This document shows, piece after piece, positions 6,790-12,989 of a DNA stretch of 16,369 nt. The DNA lies in NCBI GenBank assembly GCA_001723855.1, contig MCBC01000145.1:1-16369 (forward strand), read 5' to 3'. The stretch's first letter is position 1, and each line of letters begins with the position of its first letter. The notes beneath the pieces are model-generated. The model was not told where the DNA came from, searched no databases, and worked only from the letters and a program-made list of their open reading frames with translations. Position numbers and translations under genes: made by a program. The DNA comes from Candidatus Altarchaeales archaeon WOR_SM1_86-2 (GTDB taxonomy: Archaea > Altiarchaeota > Altiarchaeia > IMC4 > MCBC01).

Positions 6790-7333
6790 CTTTTCTTATT
6801 TTTTGAAACCCTAAAAGCCATTTTACCCTCCTTGTTACTTTTTCTTCCTTTGCTCTTTTCATCAGGTAATCCAGATTCAGATTCTTTCCCTGTGCTCTGA
6901 CAATAACTATTGCTTTCTGCTTATCTTCATCACCCCATACTGCGGCTCTCATTATCAGGTAATCTTCAGGGGAACAGACATTCACATCATAACCCTCAAT
7001 TTTAGCTTTATTGAGTCCGACGCCTTCCTTAATTCTAAATCCCGGTACATCGCCAAAGATATGAAGCACGACGCCAGTATCCTTATGTATGAATTGCCCA
7101 AATGCTGTTAACTCTATTGCATCGCTATACTCCTCTGTCGGATTCCATCCCATATCTCTTAATCGTTTTAACAAATCAAGAGTAACTTTATCCGCATCAA
7201 CAACGAAGTCAATGTCGGCGGTGATATAAGGTGAATCATAAACGATTGCTGCGTATCCCCCAATGAGTGCATATTCTATACTCAATTTATCAAATACCTC
7301 GCATGTGTCTGCTATCAATTTTCTTAACTTCAT
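6782..7333 (-). CDS. Nucleotidyltransferase-fold protein (second of two)
   Basis: A 183-residue protein with ALIGGYAAIVYDSPY (G25-G26) and TADIDFVVDA (D40, D42), the active-site signature of the nucleotidyltransferase fold, and a SPEDYLIMRAAVWGDEDKQKAIVIVRAQG segment near 130-158. It aligns in layout with the transferase at 6056-6613, although sequence identity is moderate. It begins inside a 48-residue ORF in another frame and ends 8 bases inside the following 56-residue ORF, so it is deeply embedded in the operon. Likely an NMP-transferase of a toxin-antitoxin-like module; the target is unknown. Confidence 0.8.
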   Translation of the reverse strand: MKLRKLIADTCEVFDKLSIEYALIGGYAAIVYDSPYITADIDFVVDADKVTLDLLKRLRDMGWNPTEEYSDAIELTAFGQFIHKDTGVVLHIFGDVPGFRIKEGVGLNKAKIEGYDVNVCSPEDYLIMRAAVWGDEDKQKAIVIVRAQGKNLNLDYLMKRAKEEKVTRRVKWLLGFQKIRKDG

Positions 7334-7436
7334 TTTTAAACCTAATCATCTCTTCTACAACATCTATAAACTTCTCCAGAGGAATTCTTTTCCTTTCTTC
7401 AATCTTTCTGTCAATTTTTTCGATATTGTATTTCAT
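7290..7436 (-). CDS. Small charged protein overlapping the second nucleotidyltransferase
   Basis: A 48-codon ORF starting MKYNIEKIDRKIEERK and ending KKIDSRHMRGI. It is one long charged helix with a possible hydrophobic face (PLEKFIDVVEEMIRF, about 19-33). Its last 44 bases overlap the start of the transferase gene in a different frame, which would couple their translation. It is the first gene of the minus-strand operon and stands 48 bp from the divergent kae1 start. It is not obviously homologous to the 56-residue small protein, yet it holds the same place before a transferase. No family is recognised. Confidence 0.55.
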   Translation of the reverse strand: MKYNIEKIDRKIEERKRIPLEKFIDVVEEMIRFKNEVKKIDSRHMRGI

Positions 7437-7484
7437 TTTGTTATTATTGAAAGTGTATCAATAAATATTAATGCGAATAAAGAA

Positions 7485-8468
7485 ATGATCTCTTTAGGCA
7501 TCGAGGGAACAGCCCATACCCTTGGAATCGGGATAGTGGATGATAATGAGATAATTGGGGATATCCGCAAGACCTATAAGCCCCCTGCCGGCTCGGGGAT
7601 TATCCCGAGGGATGCCGCACAGTTTCTGGGGGATAATATGGGGGTTGCAATAGATGAAGCAAAAAATGTACTTTCTGAAAATAACCTGGAGATTAACGAT
7701 GTTGATCTGATCTCATTTTCACAGGTTCCCGGCATGGGGCCGTGTTTGAGAACCGCTGCAACCGCTGCAAGAGCACTGTCTCTTCATTATAAAATTCCGA
7801 TTCTCGGGGTAAATCACTGCGTTGCACATATTGAGATAGGGAAAATGCTATGCTCCTTTAGAGACCCGTTGGTTTTATACGTCTCCGGGGGCAATACTCA
7901 GATATTGAAATTGAAGGAAAACAGGTACAGGATCTTCGGTGAAACGTTGGACATAGGGATCGGGAACATGCTGGATAAATTCGGCAGGGAGGTTGGATTG
8001 CAGCATCCTGCAGGGGGGAAGATCGAAGAGCTGGCAGGGAAGGGTAAGGAGTACATTGAACTTCCTTATGTCGTCAAGGGCACGGACCTGTCATTTTCAG
8101 GGGTTTTTACGGCAGCAGTACAAAAATTCAAAAAAGGAGGTAACCTTGAGGATTTATGTTTTTCACTGCAGGAAACTTCATTTGCGATGCTTACTGAAGT
8201 CACTGAAAGGGCACTGGCTCATCTAAAGTTAAAGGAAGTCCTGCTCACGGGAGGAGTTGGGAATAACAAGAGGTTGGCCGAGATGCTTGGTTTGATGGCA
8301 AAAGAGCATGGAGCAGAATTTGGCGTTCCCGTGGGTTTCTGCAGCGATAACGGTGTCATGATCGCATATCTTGGACTGCTGATGCACAATGCCGGAATCA
8401 GGCAAAAACTGGAGGATACGGTTGCCAGGCAGAGATTTCGAACGGATGCCGTGGAGGTTTTATGGTGA
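7485..8468 (+). CDS. kae1: tRNA N6-threonylcarbamoyladenosine synthase subunit Kae1
   Basis: Catalytic subunit of the archaeal KEOPS complex, which transfers the threonylcarbamoyl group to A37 of ANN-decoding tRNAs. The ASKHA-fold marks are the ISLGIEGTAHTLGIGIV start, the metal-binding NHCVAH (H111, H115), VSGGNTQI (about residue 130), and the C-terminal VLLTGGVGNN and FCSDNGVMIAYLG with its metal-binding Asp. Length is 327 residues, so it is not fused to the Bud32 kinase as in many euryarchaea. The start at 7485 fits the family; the open frame extends upstream to 7263, but that part overlaps the divergent operon and is not protein-like. The usual GIHPREAAxHH segment reads GIIPRDAAQFL, losing both histidines. 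Confidence 0.93.
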   Translation: MISLGIEGTAHTLGIGIVDDNEIIGDIRKTYKPPAGSGIIPRDAAQFLGDNMGVAIDEAKNVLSENNLEINDVDLISFSQVPGMGPCLRTAATAARALSLHYKIPILGVNHCVAHIEIGKMLCSFRDPLVLYVSGGNTQILKLKENRYRIFGETLDIGIGNMLDKFGREVGLQHPAGGKIEELAGKGKEYIELPYVVKGTDLSFSGVFTAAVQKFKKGGNLEDLCFSLQETSFAMLTEVTERALAHLKLKEVLLTGGVGNNKRLAEMLGLMAKEHGAEFGVPVGFCSDNGVMIAYLGLLMHNAGIRQKLEDTVARQRFRTDAVEVLW

Positions 8469-8504
8469 TTTATTTATTTTCAACGAGAATAATAAATATA
8501 AACG

Positions 8505-9884
8505 ATGGATTTGAAACTAATCCCGGTTTTAATCGTTTTTGGAGTACTGGTGGCGGGCTGTATCGGTGAGGAAGAGGTTGAAGTTAATGAAACAGATGGG
8601 GCGGGAGTGGATGATGGTGTGCCTGCGAATGAAACCGTTAATGAAACCCTGAACTGCACCATCCCGCATGATGATCTTTACATTAATGAGGATACAGTTC
8701 TGTGCAGGGGGGTTTATGATATTAATGATTCTTGTGCAGAGGGAGTTGTAATTATAAACTCAAGTAATGTTGTTTTGGATTGTAATGGGGCTGTGTTAAT
8801 GGGGAATGGTGCAATTGCTGTTGGTTACACGGAAGGTTATGTAGAAGGTCATGATGCCTTCTTGGTCTTCTCAAATATAACCATAAAAAACTGCATTTTG
8901 GATGGTGTTGCGATAAGAGTGCCGATCCATCCTACGCTTGAGGGTGATGTGGGACGCAAACTCGATGAAAACCCGGACCGAATAATTGCAGTTGAGTGTG
9001 CAGAAAATGTTGTAATGGCAAATAACACAATAAAGGGTGCAGGGGTAAATCTTGATGGTTGCATGCATAATGTTAGCGTCATCCATAACATCATCAGAAA
9101 TGGGAGGATAAATTTGTTTGGGGCATCAGGTTCAATTGACATAAACCACACTATAATCAGATATAATATTACCGACAATACGATAATATCAGATAACACA
9201 ACAGGAATTTCGGTAGTTTTCTCATCAGATGTTTATGTATCAAACAATTACATAACCGGCATTGGTACAGAAGAAGAATGCGATAGATGCGCAGGAATCC
9301 TTATTGTTAATTCATCATTCAATTTTTTAAACAATAATGAAATAGTAAACAAGAGAAACGGAATAAAACTTTGGAATTCCACAAACAATACGATCAACTC
9401 AAACATCGTCTGCAACAACACGGCATCTGATTTTAATTTGACCGACTCGTACAACAACTCAGGCACAAACAACGCCTGCGATTCCGGAAACTGGAATGAT
9501 TCAGGCAAAGAGGGATGCACTTATTTCTGCAACGGAACATTGAATATCCCGAAATCAAAACCACCTCCGACGGTAATAAAGAGATTCACAATCAATGCAA
9601 AAGAATCTGAATTTGAGCCGGGGAATATCACGGTTGAGGAGGGCGATTTTGTAAAACTTAAAATAACTAAAGACCCCGGGAATGACTGCACGGAATTTTC
9701 AATATTTTCTTTTGGAGTTGAATACGAAGAAATGGGGGAAGAAACCAACATTGAATTTACCGCAGATAAGACCGGAACATTCAAATATTTTTGCTTTATT
9801 CCCTGTAAGGGCTCAGGCGGATGTATTAGCTGCAGAGGCGGTAATATCTGCGGCAGTTTGAAAGGGACGATTATAGTTCAGTAG
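8505..9884 (+). CDS. Secreted lipoprotein: right-handed beta-helix plus cysteine-rich cupredoxin-like domain
   Basis: A 459-residue exported protein. The N-terminus has a hydrophobic segment ending in a lipobox (LVAGC at about residues 15-19), followed by a Glu/Thr linker. Residues about 50-330 form parallel beta-helix repeats of the NosD/PbH1 type (NITIKNC, NVVMANNTIKG, NNYITGI, NNNEIVNKRNGIKL), with many Asn-X-Ser/Thr sites. Residues about 360-459 resemble a cupredoxin (FEPGNITVEEGDFVKLKI, then FTADKTGTFKYFC). The metal ligands differ from normal: the loop is CFIPC (C430, C434) with extra C440, C443 and C449, no His or Met, and C395 near the usual first His. It probably sits on the outer face of the membrane. 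Its stop is one base from the next gene. Confidence 0.75.
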   Translation: MDLKLIPVLIVFGVLVAGCIGEEEVEVNETDGAGVDDGVPANETVNETLNCTIPHDDLYINEDTVLCRGVYDINDSCAEGVVIINSSNVVLDCNGAVLMGNGAIAVGYTEGYVEGHDAFLVFSNITIKNCILDGVAIRVPIHPTLEGDVGRKLDENPDRIIAVECAENVVMANNTIKGAGVNLDGCMHNVSVIHNIIRNGRINLFGASGSIDINHTIIRYNITDNTIISDNTTGISVVFSSDVYVSNNYITGIGTEEECDRCAGILIVNSSFNFLNNNEIVNKRNGIKLWNSTNNTINSNIVCNNTASDFNLTDSYNNSGTNNACDSGNWNDSGKEGCTYFCNGTLNIPKSKPPPTVIKRFTINAKESEFEPGNITVEEGDFVKLKITKDPGNDCTEFSIFSFGVEYEEMGEETNIEFTADKTGTFKYFCFIPCKGSGGCISCRGGNICGSLKGTIIVQ

Positions 9885-9885
9885 G

Positions 9886-10191
9886 ATGGCAAAGAAAAAA
9901 ATCCACATGGGTGAGATAGAAAAGTATGTTCTGGTGTGCATAGATAAAGACCCGTGGATTAAGCAGTCGGAAATTGCCGAAACGCTGGATATCATGCAGC
10001 CGAGCGTGAGCAGGGCGCTTAACAATTTACGCAGAAAAGGACTGCTCAAAAAAGATGGGAATAGTTATCAACTCACTTCCAAAGCACACGAGGAAATTGA
10101 CGGAGTCTATAAATCTATCCTGAATGACATAAAGAAAGCGACAAGGATCATTGAGCGCGGCTCGAGAGTATTGGAATTGGAAGATGCTTAA
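9886..10191 (+). CDS. Small winged-helix DNA-binding regulator (MarR/ArsR-like)
   Basis: A 101-residue protein. Residues about 25-75 form a winged helix: QSEIAETLDIMQPSVSRALNNLRRKGLL is a clear helix-turn-helix, followed by a wing (KDGNSYQLT) and a C-terminal helix that probably dimerises. There is no cofactor domain. It starts one base after the lipoprotein stop and ends 10 bp before the thiDN start, so the three genes look like one transcript. In archaea, thiamine genes are often controlled by ThiR, an HTH fused to ThiN; here a separate HTH lies next to ThiD-ThiN. A role in controlling this operon is plausible but unproven. Confidence 0.8.
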   Translation: MAKKKIHMGEIEKYVLVCIDKDPWIKQSEIAETLDIMQPSVSRALNNLRRKGLLKKDGNSYQLTSKAHEEIDGVYKSILNDIKKATRIIERGSRVLELEDA

Positions 10192-10222
10192 TTTTTTTTA
10201 AATGACATTAAAGGTAATAAAA

Positions 10223-11563
10223 ATGAAAACCGCTTTAACAATCGCCGGCTCAGACCCGATCGCAGGGGCGGGAATACAGCAGGATCTGAAAGTATTCCAG
10301 GCACTGGGGGTTTACGGGACTTCGGCAGTAACGTCCGTAACGGCGCAGAATACGACTGGTGTCCAAAAAATTAAGGTCCTGGACGGCAAAATAATTTCAG
10401 AGCAGATTGATTCCGTGCTGTCCGATTTAAGAGTGGATGCGGTAAAAACCGGGATGCTTGGGAATGCCGAGATTATCAGCATCGTGTACGGAAAGTTAAG
10501 GGAGTATGGTATTGAAAATCTGGTCGTTGATCCCGTAATGCTGTCAACATCCGGGGCAGAATTACTGGAAAGGTCCGCGCTTGAGCCGCTGAAGAAACTG
10601 ATCTCTGCGGCAAAGTTGACAACACCTAATGTAAGGGAGGCGGAGATACTCTCCGGAATTGAGATTAACGGCCCGGAGGATATGAAACTTGCTGCCGGGA
10701 AAATCGCAGACGGGATGGGAGGAGGCGGCTGTGTCGTAACAGGGGGGGATTTGAAAGCGGAAGATAGATTCACTGATGTTTTATATTTTAAGAACAGGTA
10801 CAACATTTTTTCAGAAAAAGACAGGGGAATAGAAACCCACGGCACGGGTTGTGTTTTCTCTTCCGCTCTAACTGCAAATATTGCCCTTGGTCTTTGGGTT
10901 GTCCAGGCAGTTCGGAACGCGAAAAAATTTACCTCAGATGCGATACGGCATTATGTCATGCTGGAACATTTACCCTCGAAATCCAATCTAAAGATACCGG
11001 ATGCCTCGATAAATTCCGGGAGAGTTATCGTGGTGGACATGGTAAGAAGGGGTATTGATAGGATTATTTCTTGTAAGGATGCGTATAAACTTGCGCCCCA
11101 GGTCGGGGTAAATATAGCAATGGCTCTGGAGAACGCAAACTCTGTTGAAGATGTTGCGGGGTTAACGGGAAGAATTATAAGGGTTAAGGATCAACTGATC
11201 CCTGCAGGGGTGGTGGAATTTGCCGGATCGGGTCATGTGGGGAGGGTTGTATTGACCGCTATGAATTATGATCAGGGAAGGAGGGCTGCGATGAATATCA
11301 GATTTTCGGATGAAATTTTAGAAGTTTGCAAGAAAACGGGTTTAGCAATATCTGGATTTGACCGGGATGAGCAGCCGCAGGATACAAAAACCATGGAGTG
11401 GGGAACCAAGGCGGCGATAGAGAAATCTTTAAAAGAAGAGGGAAAAGTCCCGGATATTGTATATGACCGCGGGGGGATTGGAAAGGAAGCGATGATCAGG
11501 ATCCTTGGAAAGAACGCAGAGGATGTTGTTGACTGCGCGATTAAGATCGCGGGGCGTTTATAA
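10223..11563 (+). CDS. thiDN: Bifunctional HMP(-P) kinase / thiamine-phosphate synthase ThiDN
   Basis: A fusion enzyme of thiamine synthesis. The N-terminal ThiD part (about residues 1-255) phosphorylates hydroxymethylpyrimidine and its phosphate: TALTIAGSDPIAGAGIQQDL, TSVTAQNTTGV, DPVMLSTSGA, and HGTGCVFSSALTANIALG with the anion-hole Gly-Cys. The C-terminal ThiN part (about 265-446) joins the pyrimidine and thiazole moieties; it shows ISGFDRDEQPQD, MEWGT and IVYDRGGIGKEAMIRI. This is the usual archaeal solution in place of ThiE. The start at 10223 matches the family's N-terminus and follows a weak AAAGGTAA; an in-frame ATG at 10202 would add seven residues. Confidence 0.93.
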   Translation: MKTALTIAGSDPIAGAGIQQDLKVFQALGVYGTSAVTSVTAQNTTGVQKIKVLDGKIISEQIDSVLSDLRVDAVKTGMLGNAEIISIVYGKLREYGIENLVVDPVMLSTSGAELLERSALEPLKKLISAAKLTTPNVREAEILSGIEINGPEDMKLAAGKIADGMGGGGCVVTGGDLKAEDRFTDVLYFKNRYNIFSEKDRGIETHGTGCVFSSALTANIALGLWVVQAVRNAKKFTSDAIRHYVMLEHLPSKSNLKIPDASINSGRVIVVDMVRRGIDRIISCKDAYKLAPQVGVNIAMALENANSVEDVAGLTGRIIRVKDQLIPAGVVEFAGSGHVGRVVLTAMNYDQGRRAAMNIRFSDEILEVCKKTGLAISGFDRDEQPQDTKTMEWGTKAAIEKSLKEEGKVPDIVYDRGGIGKEAMIRILGKNAEDVVDCAIKIAGRL

Positions 11564-11568
11564 AAATT

Positions 11569-11898
11569 TTATGACTGCCTCTCATAAACAACCATCCCCT
11601 CCTTTAAGACTCTCATGACGAAAGGTCGTTGCCTTTCAACCATCGTATCGAACTCCCTCCTTGAATATATGGAAGCCCCGATATCGTGCTCGGTCAAAAT
11701 ATTTCGGGTCTTTTCCATTTCTTCATCTCCAATGTCTGCCACGACCATTAAATCAACACTCTTGCTTTGGTCTTCTGCAATGCCGCCGTAAAGAATTATC
11801 TTCTGAGGATTAATTTCTTTTATTATTTCATGAACAAAATCTATCAGATCCCCGGTATCTCCCGCAACTTCAACATCCTTTTCGCACAGTTTGCACAT
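11569..11898 (-). CDS. Degenerate minimal nucleotidyltransferase-like protein
   Basis: A 109-residue protein. KIILYGGIAEDQSKSVDLMVVADI (about residues 33-56) matches the start of MNT-type nucleotidyltransferases, but the GS motif is GG (38-39) and only D49 remains of the DxD pair, so catalysis is doubtful. An N-terminal CKLC (C2, C5) is an odd addition that could bind metal. The C-terminus, SIYSRREFDTMVERQRPFVMRVLKEGMVVYE, matches the usual last helix of the family. It sits convergent to thiDN and divergent from the AcnX small subunit, sharing a 20- to 29-bp spacer. No HEPN partner is visible. Confidence 0.65.
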   Translation of the reverse strand: MCKLCEKDVEVAGDTGDLIDFVHEIIKEINPQKIILYGGIAEDQSKSVDLMVVADIGDEEMEKTRNILTEHDIGASIYSRREFDTMVERQRPFVMRVLKEGMVVYERQS

Positions 11899-11902
11899 TT
11901 TT

Positions 11903-11911
11903 TTTATAAAT
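11903..11911 (+). promoter_or_regulatory. TATA box between divergent genes
   Basis: TTTATAAAT lies in the very short spacer between the minus-strand start at 11898 and the plus-strand gene. Its centre is about 21 bp before the ATG at 11928, which supports that start and a leaderless transcript. With so little room, the minus-strand gene may depend on overlapping promoter sequence inside the plus-strand gene. Confidence 0.35.
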
Positions 11912-11927
11912 TATAATAATGATTAAG

Positions 11928-12317
11928 ATGAGATTAAATTGCAGAGTAATTAATAAAGGCAACGTGGAAGGGGAAGCATTGATAACAAAAGAGCCCATAA
12001 GTTTTCTTGGCGGAGTGAATCCGGAGACGGGGGTAATCGTAGAGAGAGGTCATGAGATAGAGGGAGAATGCATAAAGGATAAAATTTTGATTTTTCCCTG
12101 CGGCAAGGGCTCCACCGTGGGATCCTATGTTGTCTACGCAGCAAAGAAGAACGGTGTTGGGCCGAAGGCGATAATAAATTCCGAATCCGAACCCATAGTT
12201 GTGGTGGGGGCGATAATTTCGGATATACCAATCGTAGAGGTTGATTTAACGGATTTGAACGTGAAAACAGGCGATAAGGTGATAATTGACGCTGAAAACG
12301 GTGTTGTGATTTTCTGA
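11928..12317 (+). CDS. AcnX-type small subunit (phosphomevalonate dehydratase small subunit)
   Basis: A 129-residue DUF126/aconitase-X swivel domain. In archaea this is the small subunit of phosphomevalonate dehydratase, which makes trans-anhydromevalonate phosphate in the modified mevalonate route to isoprenoid lipids. Typical features are the GEALITKEPISFLGGVNPETG segment at residues 17-37, the FPCGKGSTVGSYVVYAA loop at about 61-77 with the conserved Gly-Ser substrate site, and the PIVVVGAIISDIPIVE stretch at about 92-107. The large subunit gene is not in this window. An upstream in-frame ATG (11919) would add three residues; TATA spacing favours 11928. DUF424 follows 29 bp downstream. Confidence 0.9.
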   Translation: MRLNCRVINKGNVEGEALITKEPISFLGGVNPETGVIVERGHEIEGECIKDKILIFPCGKGSTVGSYVVYAAKKNGVGPKAIINSESEPIVVVGAIISDIPIVEVDLTDLNVKTGDKVIIDAENGVVIF

Positions 12318-12346
12318 CGCTTTTATTTTTTGAAATCTATATTATA

Positions 12347-12652
12347 ATGGAGGAGATGGTCTATACAAAGATTCACAGATCCGGGGGAGAGGTACTGCTG
12401 GCAGTGTGCGATAAGGAAATAGTGGGGGAGAAACTGGGTGATAAGGACCTGGTATTGGAGGTAAAGGAGAGTTTTTATAAAGGAGATTTAATCGGCATTG
12501 ATGAGGCAATCGGTCTTATGGAGAATGCGACAATAGTGAACATGGTGGGCAACAGAATCGTTGCGGCAGCAGTGGATGCGGGAATCATCACCGAGAAAAA
12601 CACAATGGAAATTTCCGGGGTTAAGCATGCACAAATCGCATTTATGATTTGA
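12347..12652 (+). CDS. DUF424 family protein
   Basis: A 101-residue archaeal conserved protein of the DUF424 family; its function is not established. The family pattern is visible: VYTKIHRSGGEVLLAVCDKE at the start, a GDLIGIDEA segment in the middle, and NMVGNRIVAAAVDAGII near residues 65-81, ending in HAQIAFMI. No catalytic motif or membrane segment is seen. Relatives are near-universal in euryarchaea, often near translation genes, which hints at a housekeeping role. Here it lies between the AcnX small subunit and a small membrane peptide and tRNA-Pro. The ATG at 12347 is the only good start, though the next in-frame Met (codon 4) is also possible. Confidence 0.8.
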   Translation: MEEMVYTKIHRSGGEVLLAVCDKEIVGEKLGDKDLVLEVKESFYKGDLIGIDEAIGLMENATIVNMVGNRIVAAAVDAGIITEKNTMEISGVKHAQIAFMI

Positions 12653-12663
12653 GTTTATTTATA

Positions 12664-12672
12664 TTTATATAA
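12664..12672 (+). promoter_or_regulatory. TATA box of the 40-residue membrane peptide gene
   Basis: TTTATATAA is a near-consensus archaeal box A, centred 26 bp before the ATG at 12694. The spacing is ideal for a leaderless transcript starting at that ATG. It is the best promoter in the window apart from that of the 5S gene, and supports the small ORF as a real gene. Confidence 0.6.
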
Positions 12673-12693
12673 TACAATATATTAATTGCAAAA

Positions 12694-12816
12694 ATGGATA
12701 TCGATGTAGAATATGATAAACACCTCGTGTGGTTTATCATTATATTCGCGATCTGCGTTGTGGGGTTGTGGTATATGTTTGCAGGCGCAGGATGGCCGGG
12801 ATTGGGAGGGCACTGA
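12694..12816 (+). CDS. Small single-span membrane peptide
   Basis: A 40-codon ORF: an acidic N-terminus (MDIDVEYDKH), one transmembrane helix of about 20 residues (LVWFIIIFAICVVGLWYMFA, residues 11-30), and a short Gly-rich tail (GAGWPGLGGH). A box A lies 26 bp upstream, and G+C content rises along the ORF as in coding DNA. The tail faces the convergent tRNA gene 7 bp away. Single-span peptides of this size can be subunits of membrane complexes, but I do not recognise it. The strong promoter spacing and clean hydrophobic helix make it likely real. Confidence 0.6.
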   Translation: MDIDVEYDKHLVWFIIIFAICVVGLWYMFAGAGWPGLGGH

Positions 12817-12823
12817 ATGGTAA

Positions 12824-12897
12824 TGGGATCGTCGAGATTCGAACTCGAGTCACGGGCTCCCTAAGCCCGAAGGATTACCAAGCTACCCCACGATCCC
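12824..12897 (-). tRNA. tRNA-Pro, anticodon AGG
   Basis: A complete 74-nt cloverleaf. The acceptor GGGATCG pairs with CGATCCC, with discriminator A and no encoded CCA. The D arm is GGGT-AGCTTGGTA-ATCC. The anticodon stem CGGGC/GCCCG closes the loop TTAGGGA, giving anticodon AGG. The variable loop is TGAC, and the T arm TCGAG-TTCGAAT-CTCGA is perfect. G35, G36 and A73 fit proline identity, and G37 is the base methylated by Trm5. A wobble A34 is abnormal for archaea, which normally use GGG, TGG and CGG for proline. Two unpaired T's precede the anticodon stem, unless G10 pairs with T25. Confidence 0.9.
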
Positions 12898-12909
12898 AAA
12901 GTTAGTCAG

Positions 12910-12922
12910 TTTTAATACTTTT
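12910..12922 (-). promoter_or_regulatory. Possible TATA box of tRNA-Pro
   Basis: On the minus strand this reads AAAAGTATTAAAA, ending 13 bp before the tRNA 5' end. It is the only TATA-like sequence in the right region, but its match is weak and its centre (about 19 bp upstream) is a little close unless a short leader is absent. Confidence 0.3.
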
Positions 12923-12989
12923 GCTTGTTTTACCATTTATCCGGAAATAGTTTTTTATTTAATAATTTTAATTTATAACGAAAAATAAA

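Noticed and set aside
7263..7484. Upstream extension of kae1 by 74 codons
   Set aside because: It overlaps the first genes of the divergent operon, and the Kae1 family begins at MISLGIEGTA (7485).
10312..10845. Minus-strand 177-codon ORF opposite thiDN
   Set aside because: It is a mirror frame of the well-conserved ThiD domain, rich in Ser and Pro as expected of antisense frames.
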